Shown: positions 18,899-28,535, numbered from the stretch's first letter. The stretch is 64,000 nucleotides of DNA from Adenophora triphylla var. japonica (GCA_022495995.1 JAFEMH010000337.1:558001-622000); one strand, 5' to 3'. The notes: generated by a model not told the origin, from the letters alone. Program-made: numbers and translations.

Positions 18899-20747
18899 TT
18901 AGAGAACCAGGACGGTACCTGGGAGGATTTTATTAATAACAAAAACTATAGAAATTACAAGAGGGGGACAACCAATCACTTCATAAGTGATTTGGAGCCT
19001 AAACCTCAAATCTAACCTATTACAATTGTGTATGTAACACATATACCTATCCTTATCTCTATAACAATCACCCACAATCATACTGTCTATCATAATTGGC
19101 ATTTTACAAAAATATACCCTATACACCTTACCAATATACCAAAAATGACATATGGCTAAAATTGCTACCATATCAATACCCACTACACTTGCTGAATCAA
19201 TGTAGCTATACCACAAGGTTATCAAAACCAACAAAATATACCCCAAACCATCAAACTGATACCCAAAATCTTTCACCACTTCAAATTGTAAAGAAAGCAC
19301 CATAGCCATAGCATAGATCATAGAACCAGCCACTACAACAAACTGCACAAACTGTCTACTCACAGCTTCTTCAAACATCAGACTGGAACCACAACCTGAA
19401 CCATTACTGACCAAGACATAAGCCCACAGCTTCTTCAAAACCAACAAATTGAACAACTCTGAAGCAATTAAACCAGCAAAATGATCTTTATTATCTAGAA
19501 CTGAACCTTCTGAACCATTAGAATCCTCAGCCAACCAGAACCAACCTATGTTACCTGGACTCGGGATCGGGTATCCGACACGGGTACGGATCCTAGTGTC
19601 GGATTCTCTTTTCCTAAAAAAATTGGACACGGGGACACTGTCCTAAAATTAGGATACGGGTACGGGGATACGTTAATAACAAAATATATTGAGTCTATTT
19701 ATATACTTTACTTATAAATGAAGTCAACTCACTCTTTTTTTGCTAAGATATAATGTATAATTAAGTAAAACAACATTAAAACTTGTAATTTTTTTATAAA
19801 TGAAGTCAACTCACTCCTTTTTTTCTTTTTAATTTTTCTTGTCGTATCCGAATGAAAATGCGGGTGTCGGGTGTCTTGTCGGACACGATACGTGTCGGAC
19901 ACGGGTACTTCAACATATTTGAAGAGTCTGGGTAACACAGGAACCAACCAAAACAATGACCCCAATCTGTCAACAGCCATCTCAGAATTTGCATTTCGTC
20001 ATTACATTCAGCATTAACCCAATATAAACTTCTATATACTTCAAACTGGTTGTTCAAGGGAAGCCACACAAAAACATTTGCAACCAAATCCCAACTAAAC
20101 AGATTTGCAATAGAAGAAACACCATAACCACTAATATATCTATTGGAAACAACACAATTACTTCCTTCAACACCAAAAATCCATTCAGAATATCCCCAAA
20201 ACTGAATGATATAATGAAACTCCATATACCAGAGCAACACCAACAGAGGAAAACCAAACAAACCAACCCCTGCTACACAACTAGAAGTTGCCAAAAACCA
20301 AACATCAAATCTGATTATAAGCAAAAGATGATTACCTGAAACATGTTGATGATGCCAGCACTCAACCAACACCAAGTAGAATCTGTGAACTAGCTTCCTT
20401 GTTGAGATAAACAACAACATCATGAAGAACTCTGACTGAATCAACAGAGATTGACTCAGTAACAATCTGAAAGCATGAAACTGAGCCTTAGTAGCCACTA
20501 AAACACCCCTATTCTCCTTAATCCAATCAACAACACAACCAAACAAATACCAACAATCTCCCATTGTGAAATTTATGATAAACAGCCCCAGCAAATACCA
20601 GAATTGAATTAAAGGATCAAATTTATAACCCTTGATTCCTCTTACTTCCAGCTCTTGTTCTATTATATTCATTCCCTTTCTTTTTTCTATTGTTTTTCCC
20701 CACATATAATTGATATTCATCTTCGTCATTTCCTTTTGTTTCTTCAA
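18899..20747 (-). pseudogene. Second, hydrophobic ORF of retroposon copy A, split by a MITE
   Basis: Two frames, 19806-20747 and 18899-19630, lie on either side of a 395-bp MITE. Insertion plus 8-bp duplication adds 403 bp (403 mod 3 = 1), exactly the frame difference, so before the insertion one frame of about 482 codons ran from 20747 to the stop at 18899. The residues are rich in Trp, Leu, Val, Phe and Cys and would form several hydrophobic segments. Similarity to the ORF at 26253-27377 is visible in the middle (ECW....SG.HLLL against TCW....SGLHLLL) and near the end (LRFRLQITYEVIGCPP against LRFRLKFTYVNGCPP), in the same frame. It may be a true protein or a T/G-rich 3' UTR that happens to be open. 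No known domain is recognised. Confidence 0.45.
19546..19940. mobile_element. 395-bp MITE with 8-bp target duplication
   Basis: Terminal inverted repeats CTATGTTACCTGGACTC and CTGTGTTACCCAGACTC (right end, reverse complement), flanked by GAACCAAC at 19538-19545 and 19941-19948. Inside are repeated GTGTCGGACACGGGTAC-type words near both ends. An 8-bp duplication suggests hAT ancestry; a Mutator-type element with a 9-bp duplication is possible because the shared flank is GAACCAACC. Non-coding. Confidence 0.85.
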
Positions 20748-22278
20748 TGGACTTGTTCTCTACTTCCTTCTCATTGCTTTTTCCTTCTATTTCTTTTCCA
20801 TCAGTTGGACTATCCAAAAATGTGTTAGAAGGGCAAGAATCCTCCATATTCAAAGTACAAGGCCCAAGACATTCCTTCTCCACCTTATTCTGATTTTCAG
20901 GTCTGATTTCAGCTTTCATTAAACTGTTGTACCTTATTTCTTCTTCACTAAAGCCTGTCGAATCCTTTTCATTTAGTATCCTATGTTGTTCTTCAGTGGT
21001 TGGTTTCAAAAACTGGTTTTCAAAAGCCTCCTCAACTTTCTTTGTCTCACTGCCTTCAATGCTCTTCCTCCTCTGTTCAACAGTAGCAACATTATCCTCT
21101 TCCTTTGCTTCACTGTTTGATTTTTTAATTCCATCAGTAAAAGTATCAACAGCAGCATCAGTTTTTCCATTACCATTTGAACTGTTTGCTCCTCCACTTA
21201 TGTCCTTTTCTTTCTGTCTTGACCTTCTTCTCATTTCTTTATCATATAATTGATCATCAGAAAGCACCTCTCCTGGGCCATTATCCAAATCAATTTGGAT
21301 AGTATTCTTCTTCTGACCTGCTATATCAGTGATCTTCACAGCAACCTCAACAAGTGGATTCTCATGTATTTCATCAATAGCTTTCTTTTCCACTCTATTC
21401 CCAACATCATTCCCAATATCATCAACAATTGGATTATCTTCCTTGCTGCTGGAAGGATCTTTGTTCTTTTTTCTCATCCATTCTTGTTTGGAGTTCTCCA
21501 CCTTATTAACCATAGGTTTCTTTCCTTCTACCTTACTTTGTTGTTCCCCATTATCATTGACTCTAAGATTAACATTCCTTGGTCTAGCCTTCCTGCAAAT
21601 ACCAATAGAATGTCCCAAGAGCCCACATCCACTACAATAAGCTATATTACCCTCATAAACAACTTTCTGCCAAAATCCAACCTCCTTAGATTCTCCAATC
21701 CATATTTCAGTTTCTAAGGGCTTGGATACATCAATTTCAACACATATTCTTGCAAATAACTGATTTGTGAGAGCCAAGGTTCTATTATCCACCTTTAGGA
21801 ACTTCCCTATTTCATTACCAATGCACTCCAACATTGCCCCGTTATAAAACGGCCATGGAATTCCAGGGAGTCTAATCCACACAGCTACTACAGGATTCTC
21901 AACATTCAGATTAAACTCCGGAGTCCACCTAAATGCTCTATACATGCATTTGTTAATCATATGTGACTCCTTAGACAGAGCTATTCTTAGATCATCTTCA
22001 TTTTCAATGTATACTCCAACATGACGGGGATCAATTAAACTGACAACAAATTCACCACTCAAACACCAGTTATGTTTTATATGCTCATGAATTTGTAATA
22101 AGGTAGGTCTACCTGTTGAGAATTTGAGAACCATGGAGTTTCGAAGTTTCTCATTGGCAGTTGATAGCTCGATTTTGGAAAACAACACCGCAGTCTTGTT
22201 ATCCACCTTAGATTTTCTTCTAGGAGGTAGGCGAGCATAACCTAGTACTCCATTAATACCATTGAACACCTTACAATC
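20623..22278 (-). CDS. ORF1 of retroposon copy A: DUF4283 and CCHC zinc knuckle
   Basis: Open frame, 5'-truncated, of about 551 codons. A DUF4283 domain covers the first ~190 residues (GVLGYARLPPRRKSK, SGEFVVSLIDPRHVGVYIEN, VWIRLPGIPWPFYNGAMLEC). A zf-CCHC_4 knuckle CSGCGLLGHSIGIC follows near residue 215. The C-terminal half is a long Lys/Glu/Asn-rich disordered tail. Such proteins accompany plant L1-like elements and bind RNA or single-stranded DNA. Upstream the frame runs in phase into the CCCTATA array to an ATG at 22728, which would prefix about 150 residues of YTLYPIP repeats. This extension is probably accidental. The coding frame shows no internal stop although the unit is truncated. 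Confidence 0.8.
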   Translation of the reverse strand, partial: DCKVFNGINGVLGYARLPPRRKSKVDNKTAVLFSKIELSTANEKLRNSMVLKFSTGRPTLLQIHEHIKHNWCLSGEFVVSLIDPRHVGVYIENEDDLRIALSKESHMINKCMYRAFRWTPEFNLNVENPVVAVWIRLPGIPWPFYNGAMLECIGNEIGKFLKVDNRTLALTNQLFARICVEIDVSKPLETEIWIGESKEVGFWQKVVYEGNIAYCSGCGLLGHSIGICRKARPRNVNLRVNDNGEQQSKVEGKKPMVNKVENSKQEWMRKKNKDPSSSKEDNPIVDDIGNDVGNRVEKKAIDEIHENPLVEVAVKITDIAGQKKNTIQIDLDNGPGEVLSDDQLYDKEMRRRSRQKEKDISGGANSSNGNGKTDAAVDTFTDGIKKSNSEAKEEDNVATVEQRRKSIEGSETKKVEEAFENQFLKPTTEEQHRILNEKDSTGFSEEEIRYNSLMKAEIRPENQNKVEKECLGPCTLNMEDSCPSNTFLDSPTDGKEIEGKSNEKEVENKSIEETKGNDEDEYQLYVGKNNRKKKGNEYNRTRAGSKRNQGL

Positions 22279-22280
22279 TC

Positions 22281-22716
22281 CTATAGGGTATAGTGTATAG
22301 TGTATAGGGTATACCCTATAGGGTATAGGGTATAGGGTATATGGTATATGGTATATGGTATAGTGTATAGGGTATAAGGTATAGGGTATAGTGTATAGGG
22401 TATAGGGTATAGGGTATCGGGTATAGGGTATAGGGTATAGGGTATAGGGTATAGGGTATAGGGTATAGTGTATAGTGTATAGTGTATAGTGTATAGGGTA
22501 TAGGTATACCCTATAGGGTATAGGGTATAGGGTATATGGTATATGGTATATGGTATAGTGTATAGGGTATAAGGTATAGGGTATAGTGTATAGGGTATAG
22601 GGTATAGGGTATCGGGTATAGGGTATAGGGTATAGGGTATAGGGTATAGGGTATAGGGTATAGTGTATAGGGTATAGGGTATATGGTATAGTGTATAGGG
22701 TATAAGGTATAGTGTA
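22281..22716 (-). repeat. CCCTATA tandem array (block 2, inverted)
   Basis: Same 7-bp family as block 1 but reading TATAGGG on the plus strand. Two copies of a ~195-bp higher-order unit are marked by ATACCCTATAGGG near 22311 and 22506. It ends at a short palindrome AGTGTA|TACACT at 22716/22717, where the repeat strand flips. Confidence 0.9.
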
Positions 22717-23383
22717 TACACTATACACTATACCCTATACCCTATACACTATACACTATACACTATACCCTATACCCTATACACTATACACTATACACTA
22801 TACACTATACCCTATACCCTATACCCTATACCCTATACCCTATACCCTAAACACTATACCCTATACACTCTACCCTATACCCTATACCATATACCCTATA
22901 CCCTATACACTATACCCTATACCCTATACCCTATACCCTATACACTATACACTATACCCTATACACTATACCCTATACACTATACACTATACCCTATACC
23001 CTATACCCTATACCCTATACACTATACACTATACTCTATACCCTATACACTATACACTATACCCTATACCCTATACCCTATACCCTATACCCTATACCCT
23101 ATGCACTATACCCTATACACTATACCCTATACCCTATACACTATACCCTATATCCCTATACCATATACCCTATACCCTATACCCTATACACTATACACTA
23201 TACACTATACCCTATACACTATACCATATACCCTATACCATATACCCTATACGCTATACACTATACACTATACCCTATACACTATACACTATACACTATA
23301 CACTATACACTATACACTATATCCTATACCCTATACCCTATACCCTATACCCTATACACTATACACTATACACTATACACTAA
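22717..23383 (+). repeat. CCCTATA tandem array (block 3)
   Basis: Plus-strand CCCTATA/CACTATA repeats continuing from the palindromic junction and passing into CCCTAAA-type sequence at 23384. It is open in some frames only because 7-mers of this composition lack stops. Confidence 0.9.
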
Positions 23384-23463
23384 TTAATCCTAAACCCGAA
23401 CCCCTAACCCCTAAACCCTAAACCCTAAACCCTTATAAACCCTAACCCCTAAACCCTAACCCC
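23384..23463 (+). repeat. Telomere-type CCCTAAA tract (left)
   Basis: Degenerate CCCTAAA/CCCCTAA units directly 5' of the DnaJ retrocopy. Interstitial position. Confidence 0.85.
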
Positions 23464-24196
23464 TGCAATGTAAGGGTACTGGAGAAACTATCAATGACAA
23501 GGACCGCTGCCCACAATGCAAGGGCGAAAAGGTTGTACAGGAGAAGAAGGTCTTGGAAGTGGTTGTGGAGAAGGGTATGCAAAATGGACAGAAAATTACA
23601 TTCCCAGGAGAAGCCGATGAAGCTCCTGAGACTCTTACTGGAGACATAGTCTTTGTACTACAACAGAAAGAGCACCCAAAGTTCAAGCAAAAGGGTGATG
23701 ACAGGGGCAAATTATACATCCACTTCTCGGTCGACTTCCCAGATTCCTTGACTTCCGAACAATGCAAGGCCCTAGAGGGTGTGCTGCCTCCTAAGCCTTC
23801 ATCGCAGATGACAGATATGGAGCTTGATGAGTGCGAGGAGACAACCCTTCACGATGTCAACATTGAAGATGAGATGCGCAGAAAACAACAAGTGGCGCAT
23901 GAAGCTTACGATGAAGATGATGACATGCACGGTGGTGGGGGCCAGAGAGTGCAGTGTGCTCAGCAGTAATGATGTGGGTCTTTGTTTTCTGGATATCTTA
24001 GTTATGACTTATGAGACAATAATCTCCCTAGTGTTGTCTAATAGTTGGTTAGTTCCTAGTTTTGGACTAATCTTGTTTTTGTTTTATTTTGGATAAAAAA
24101 TTTAAAATTGTATGCAATTTACCAATTTTGGAATAGCTCCAAGAACCCTTGCAATTCTTATATATATGGTCATTGTTTCTATTTAAAAAAAAAAAA
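23464..24196 (+). pseudogene. Retroposed fragment of a type A DnaJ (HSP40) mRNA
   Basis: The frame 23466-23969 starts inside the zinc-finger region (CKGTGET, then CPQCKGEK). It continues through the substrate-binding C-terminal domain (VVVEKGMQNGQKITFPGEAD, GDIVFVLQQKEHPKF) and ends with the farnesylation motif VQCAQQ, as in plant ANJ1/J2/J3 chaperones. The J domain, the G/F region and the first zinc motifs are missing. About 55-60 residues usual between KGDD and RGKLYIHF are absent at about 23703, an in-frame gap that could be a skipped exon. A 3' UTR and a poly(A) run (24185-24196) follow, and there are no introns. This is a 5'-truncated processed copy, inserted in CCCTAAA repeats, probably by LINE-type machinery. 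Confidence 0.88.
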
Positions 24197-24355
24197 CCTA
24201 ACCACTAAACCCTAACCCCTAAACCCTAAACCCTAAACCCTAACCCCTAACCCCTAAACCCTAACCCCTAAACCCTAACCCCTAAACCCTAAAGCCTAAA
24301 CCCTAAACCCTAAATCCTAAATCCTAAATCCTAAACCCTAAACCCTAAACCCTAC
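24197..24355 (+). repeat. Telomere-type CCCTAAA tract (middle)
   Basis: Units CCCTAAA, CCCCTAA and CCTAAAT follow the DnaJ poly(A) without spacer and stop at the 5' end of retroposon copy B. Confidence 0.9.
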
Positions 24356-24572
24356 TAAACCTACCCGACCCATACAGAGCGTCAAGTGTGGGCGATTTGG
24401 GCGATCCAAGGTGCGATCAGTACGTGCTTTCGTCTCCGGCCAAATTCCGGCGCCAATGGCCAAACCACCGGACTTAAACGATCCATCAACCTTCCCAAAC
24501 ACAATCCCTACCCCCAATTTAAACATTAAACCTGGAATCATCAATTCGTAGGAGAATTTCAGATCGACGCAA

Positions 24573-26252
24573 ATGACGAACTTGAACTTTTCGCGAGCTG
24601 TGCAAGGAACATCTCAGGCCTTCAATGGAGTTAATGGAGTGTTAGGTTATGCTCGCCTACCTCCTAGGAGAAGGACAAGAGTCGAAAACAAGCCAGCTAT
24701 TCTGTTCTCAAATCTGGAATTATCAGACGCGAATGCTCGGCTTAGACACTCCATGGTTCTCAAATTCTCTTCAGGTAGGCCTACTCTCCAACAAATTAAT
24801 GATCATATAAAGCAGAATTGGTGTTTAAATGATAAATTTGTTGTTAGTTTGATGGATCCTCGTCATGTGGGAATTTACATCAGTAATGAGGATGATTTGC
24901 GAATTGCCTTGTCTAAGGAATCGCATATGATCAACAAATGTATGTATAGGGCCTTTAGATGGTCCCCTGATTTCAATCTAAATGTGGAAAATCCAGTGGT
25001 TGCTGTGTGGATAAGATTGCCAGGAATTCCATGGAGTTTCTATAATGGGGCAATGTTGGAGTGTATAGGCAATGAATTAGGAAAATTCTTAAGAGTGGAT
25101 AATAGAACTCTAGGCCTAACCAATCAATTGTATGCAAGGCTGTGTATTGAGATTGATGTGTCAAAGCCTTTGGAAAAGGAAATCTGGATTGGAGAATCAA
25201 AGGATGTTGGATTTTGGCAGAAAGTTGTATATGAGGGTAATATTGCCTATTGTACTGGTTGTGGGCTTTTAGGACACTCTGTTGGTGTTTGTAGGAAAGC
25301 AAATTGGAAAAATCAACCTGTTAGAGAAGAGAAACAGATGGAGGTACAGGAGAAGATAAATGGAAAGCAACCAATGGTAAACAATCTGGGAATACAAGAA
25401 GAACAGAGGACAAAACAGGTTTGGTCTAAAGTTGGAAAGGTCAGAATTGGAGAAACATCAACAAGCATTGCAGGAATGGAAAGTAATGAAAACAACCTGA
25501 GAAAACAAGTGCCAATTGAGTTAGATAATGGTACAGGGGAAATCCTTACTGATGATCAAATGCATGAGGAAGAAATGAGAAGAAAATCAGGAAAAGGAAA
25601 GAAAGGAAGTAATAAGTTGGTAGGGAAGACAATCAATGATAATGTAATTACTGTGGAAGTGATAAATGTTGATGGAAAGAAAGATGGAAATGATACAGAA
25701 GTTGGAAATTCAAGGCATGTTGATCAGATGAGGAAGGGCATTGAAGGTGAAAATAAACAAAATGATGTTGTTACTGATACTATTGCTGCTATTGATTCTT
25801 TTGCTGATGAAAATAAAAAGATAAGCAGTAAAGCAAAGAAAGTGGAGGAGGTTATTGAAAATCAGTTTTTGAAACCAACTACTGAAGAACAACATCGGAT
25901 CCTAAATGAAAAAGATTCAATAGGCCTTAGTGAGGAAGAAATAAGGTATAACAACATAGTGGAAGCTAAGAACAGCTTGGGAAAACAGAATATAAAGGAG
26001 AGTGAATGCTTAGGGCCATGCACTTTGAACAAGGAAAACTCGTGTCATTCGAGTAATGACTTTGGCAGCCCAACAGAGGAAAGGGAAGAGAAAGAAAACA
26101 ACAATGATGGCTCATCAAGTGATAGTGACGATGAATATCAACTACCTATTACCAGACAGGCCTTAAAAGAATTGAATAAAAGAGATAAGAAGATGGAAAG
26201 AAGTGTTAACTCCAAAGCAAAAAGGGGAAGACCACGAGGTATGAACAAATAA
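24573..26252 (+). CDS. ORF1 of retroposon copy B: DUF4283 and CCHC zinc knuckle
   Basis: 559 aa, intact, starting MTNLNFSRAVQGTSQAFNG. The DUF4283 domain covers residues about 20-200 (GVLGYARLPPRRRTR, FVVSLMDPRHVGIYIS, AVWIRLPGIPWSFYNGAMLE). A CCHC_4 knuckle, CTGCGLLGHSVGVC, lies near 227-240. The C-terminal 300 residues are Lys/Glu/Asn-rich, with a basic end (KAKRGRPRGMNK), and keep the segment FLKPTTEEQHRILNEKDS shared with copy A. The two proteins are clearly homologous along their whole length. The likely role is nucleic-acid binding or chaperoning in retroposition, inferred from the family. No stop or frameshift disrupts it. Confidence 0.85.
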   Translation: MTNLNFSRAVQGTSQAFNGVNGVLGYARLPPRRRTRVENKPAILFSNLELSDANARLRHSMVLKFSSGRPTLQQINDHIKQNWCLNDKFVVSLMDPRHVGIYISNEDDLRIALSKESHMINKCMYRAFRWSPDFNLNVENPVVAVWIRLPGIPWSFYNGAMLECIGNELGKFLRVDNRTLGLTNQLYARLCIEIDVSKPLEKEIWIGESKDVGFWQKVVYEGNIAYCTGCGLLGHSVGVCRKANWKNQPVREEKQMEVQEKINGKQPMVNNLGIQEEQRTKQVWSKVGKVRIGETSTSIAGMESNENNLRKQVPIELDNGTGEILTDDQMHEEEMRRKSGKGKKGSNKLVGKTINDNVITVEVINVDGKKDGNDTEVGNSRHVDQMRKGIEGENKQNDVVTDTIAAIDSFADENKKISSKAKKVEEVIENQFLKPTTEEQHRILNEKDSIGLSEEEIRYNNIVEAKNSLGKQNIKESECLGPCTLNKENSCHSSNDFGSPTEEREEKENNNDGSSSDSDDEYQLPITRQALKELNKRDKKMERSVNSKAKRGRPRGMNK

Positions 26253-27377
26253 ATGTTAATGGCTGTAAGGATTCAGTTTACTATGGCCATAATGCTTTTT
26301 AAATGTTGGAATCATCAAAAAATTTTAACTCTGCTAGCTGAGGTTTATCCTAAGTGCAATATGATTAATTTGCTCTGTTATTCTTCAGTGAGGACTCAGG
26401 GGAATTGGATGATCTTGCTTTGTTATACTTCAACAATGATTCAGGTTAAAAGCTTTGTTGTTGATATTATTGTTAGCAATTGGCAGTTTGTTAGGTGGGG
26501 GTTGGATGATCTTGCTGGTTTTCAAACTTCTAATTTGATCAGTTTGATAAAGGAGGATAAGGATATCTCAGTGACAATTTCGAATCAGTTTGTTGTTGCT
26601 AGATTGGTGTGGTTTCATTTAGCTATGGAGAAAGTTCACAGCAATTTCTTGGTGCTGCTTACTTGCTGGCAACAGCATCGAAACTCAGGTTTGCATCTCT
26701 TGTTGGAAGGCAAAATTGCTAACTGGGATTTGATAGCTTTTTGCTCTGCTGTGTGGTTTGATATGCAGCAGGTTCTCATTGGTTTTTATATGGAATATTT
26801 GTTGCTTTTGGCTGGGAATATTGGCCATGTATATAGGCCTTGTGTTTGTATAATTTCTGTAAAGTTGGTTGCGGTTTTGGACGAGGTCAGCTTGGTTGTG
26901 GTTATAGATGCATTTAGTTTGATTGCTGTTTTGATGGTGGTCAGATGGTTTGCTGTTTTGGGTAGAATTGGTTTGATAGCGTTTGAGTTGGCTGCAGTTG
27001 GCATATTGCGGTTTGATTTGGCTGCAATTGGTGTTTTGTGGTGTGTTTTGGCTGCGGTTGTTCATGCTCAGATGCGGTTTAGTTGGTATAATTTCTGGTT
27101 TAGTGCGGTCAAGTCTGAGAAGGTTTTAATGGAGGTGGTTTCGTTTATATACGGTCAGGTTGTTGATGGCTGGGATAGAGGAATATGTATAGGAGGGTTT
27201 AGAGATAAAAATGTGAGTATTTGTAAGAAATGTATAGATAGGTTTATGTTTCTTATATTTTGTTGTAGTAGTAAAGAGTTGAGGTTTAGGCTCAAGTTCA
27301 CTTATGTGAATGGTTGTCCCCCTCGTGTAGTTGTTGTGGTGCTTAATAAAATCTTTCCCAGGTTTCGTCCTGGTTAA
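26253..27377 (+). CDS. Second, hydrophobic ORF of retroposon copy B
   Basis: 374 codons in the same frame as ORF1, separated from it by a single TAA that abuts this ATG. The predicted protein is very rich in Leu, Val, Ile, Phe and Trp, with several potential membrane-spanning stretches (VLMVVRWFAVLGRIGLIAF and others), and ends LNKIFPRFRPG just before the poly(A). The C-terminal LRFRL..TY...GCPP block is shared with copy A in the same frame. The DNA is T/G-rich with short internal repeats around 26870-27060 (TTGGCTGC words), so a chance-open 3' UTR is a real alternative. No known domain is seen. Confidence 0.4.
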   Translation: MLMAVRIQFTMAIMLFKCWNHQKILTLLAEVYPKCNMINLLCYSSVRTQGNWMILLCYTSTMIQVKSFVVDIIVSNWQFVRWGLDDLAGFQTSNLISLIKEDKDISVTISNQFVVARLVWFHLAMEKVHSNFLVLLTCWQQHRNSGLHLLLEGKIANWDLIAFCSAVWFDMQQVLIGFYMEYLLLLAGNIGHVYRPCVCIISVKLVAVLDEVSLVVVIDAFSLIAVLMVVRWFAVLGRIGLIAFELAAVGILRFDLAAIGVLWCVLAAVVHAQMRFSWYNFWFSAVKSEKVLMEVVSFIYGQVVDGWDRGICIGGFRDKNVSICKKCIDRFMFLIFCCSSKELRFRLKFTYVNGCPPRVVVVVLNKIFPRFRPG

Positions 27378-27390
27378 AAAAAATAAAAAA

Positions 27391-28036
27391 CCCTAAACCC
27401 TAAACCCTAAACCCTAACTCCTAAACCCTAAACCCTAAATCCTAACCCCTAAACCCTAAACCCTAACCCCTAAATCCTAACTCCTAACCCCTAAACCCTA
27501 AACCCTAACCCCTAAACCCTAAATCCTAACCCCTAACCCCTAAATCCTAACCCCTAAACCCTAAATCTTAAACCCTAAACCCTAAACCCTAAACCCTAAA
27601 CCCTAAATCCTAACCCCTAACCCCTAAATCCTAACCCCTAACCCCTAAACCCTAAACCCTAAACCCTAACTCCTAAACCCTAAACCCTAAACCCTAAATC
27701 CTAACCCCTAAACCCTAAACCCTAAACCCTAACCCCTAAACCCTAAACCGTAAACCCTAAACCCTAAATCCTAACCCCTAACCCCTAAACCTTAAATCCT
27801 AACCCTTAACCCCTAAACCCTAAACCCTAACCCCTAAACCCTAAATCCTAACCCCTAACCTCTAAACCCTAAACCCTAAACCCTAACCCCTAACCCCTAA
27901 ACCCTAAACCCTAAACCCTAAATCCTAACCCCTAACCCCTAAACCCTAAACCCTAAACCCTAAACCCTAAACCCTAAAACCTAACCCCTAAACAATAAAC
28001 CCTAAACCCTTATAAACCCTAAACCCTAACCCCTAA
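27391..28036 (+). repeat. Telomere-type CCCTAAA tract (right), about 650 bp
   Basis: A long interstitial array of CCCTAAA with CCCCTAA, CCTAAAT and CTCCTAA variants; the Arabidopsis-type telomere repeat is CCCTAAA. It passes into the inverted CCCTATA array at 28037. Confidence 0.93.
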
Positions 28037-28535
28037 GGTATAGTATATAGTATATATTGTATAGTGTATAGGGTATAAGGTATAGGGTATAGGGTATAGG
28101 GTATAGTGTATAGTGTATAGGGTATAGGGTATAGGGTATAGTGTATAGGATATAGGGTATAGGGTATATGGTATAGGGTATAGGGTATAGGGTATAGTAT
28201 ATAGTGTATATTGTATAGTGTATAGAGTATAGGGTATAGGGTATAGGGTATAGGGTATAGGGTATATGGTATCATGTATAGTGTATAGTGTATAGGGTAT
28301 AGTGTATAGTGTATGGTATATGGTATATAGTGTATAGTGTATAGGGTATAGGGTATAGGGTATAGTGTATAGTGTATAGGATATATTGTATAGTGTATAG
28401 AGTATAGGGTATAGGGTTTAGGGATATAGGGTATAGTGTATAGGGTATAGGGTATAGTGTATAGTGTATAGGGTATAGTGCATAGGGTATAGGGTATAAT
28501 GTATAGTGTATAGTGTACGTATATATAGGGTATTA
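28037..28535 (-). repeat. CCCTATA tandem array (block 4, inverted)
   Basis: TATAGGG/TATAGTG units on the plus strand, the mirror of block 1. It ends with a few GGGTTTA units near 28530-28545. Confidence 0.9.

Larger units (their letters stand above)
18871..22280 (-). mobile_element. Poly(A)-tailed DUF4283/CCHC retroposon, copy A
   Basis: Reading on the minus strand: ORF1 starts abruptly at the array edge (22280), a second hydrophobic ORF follows, and a 27-base poly(A) (T run 18871-18897 on the plus strand) ends the unit at the next CCCTATA array. The layout resembles a non-LTR (LINE-type) element, but no endonuclease or reverse transcriptase is present. It is homologous to copy B at 24356-27390 in opposite orientation. 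The 5' end lacks the first ~14 codons and leader present in copy B. A MITE is inserted at 19546-19940. Target duplications cannot be defined in a repeat array. Confidence 0.72.
24356..27390 (+). mobile_element. Poly(A)-tailed DUF4283/CCHC retroposon, copy B
   Basis: A ~217-bp leader is followed by ORF1 (24573-26252), a second ORF (26253-27377) and an A-rich tail (27376-27390). CCCTAAA repeats border it on both sides. The 5' end is longer than in copy A, so this may be full length for the family. No reverse transcriptase is encoded. It would be a non-autonomous relative of L1-type elements that uses enzymes in trans. Confidence 0.75.

Noticed and set aside
22712..23421. Long open frames encoding YTLYPIP/YTIHYTL repeats in the CCCTATA arrays (also 22281-22721 and 28033-28275)
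   Set aside because: Seven-base units of this composition contain no stop on one strand, so frames are open by composition. No start context, domain or codon structure supports a gene.
18270..28535. CRISPR-like array
   Set aside because: The repeats are contiguous 7-mers without unique spacers and lie in plant DNA.
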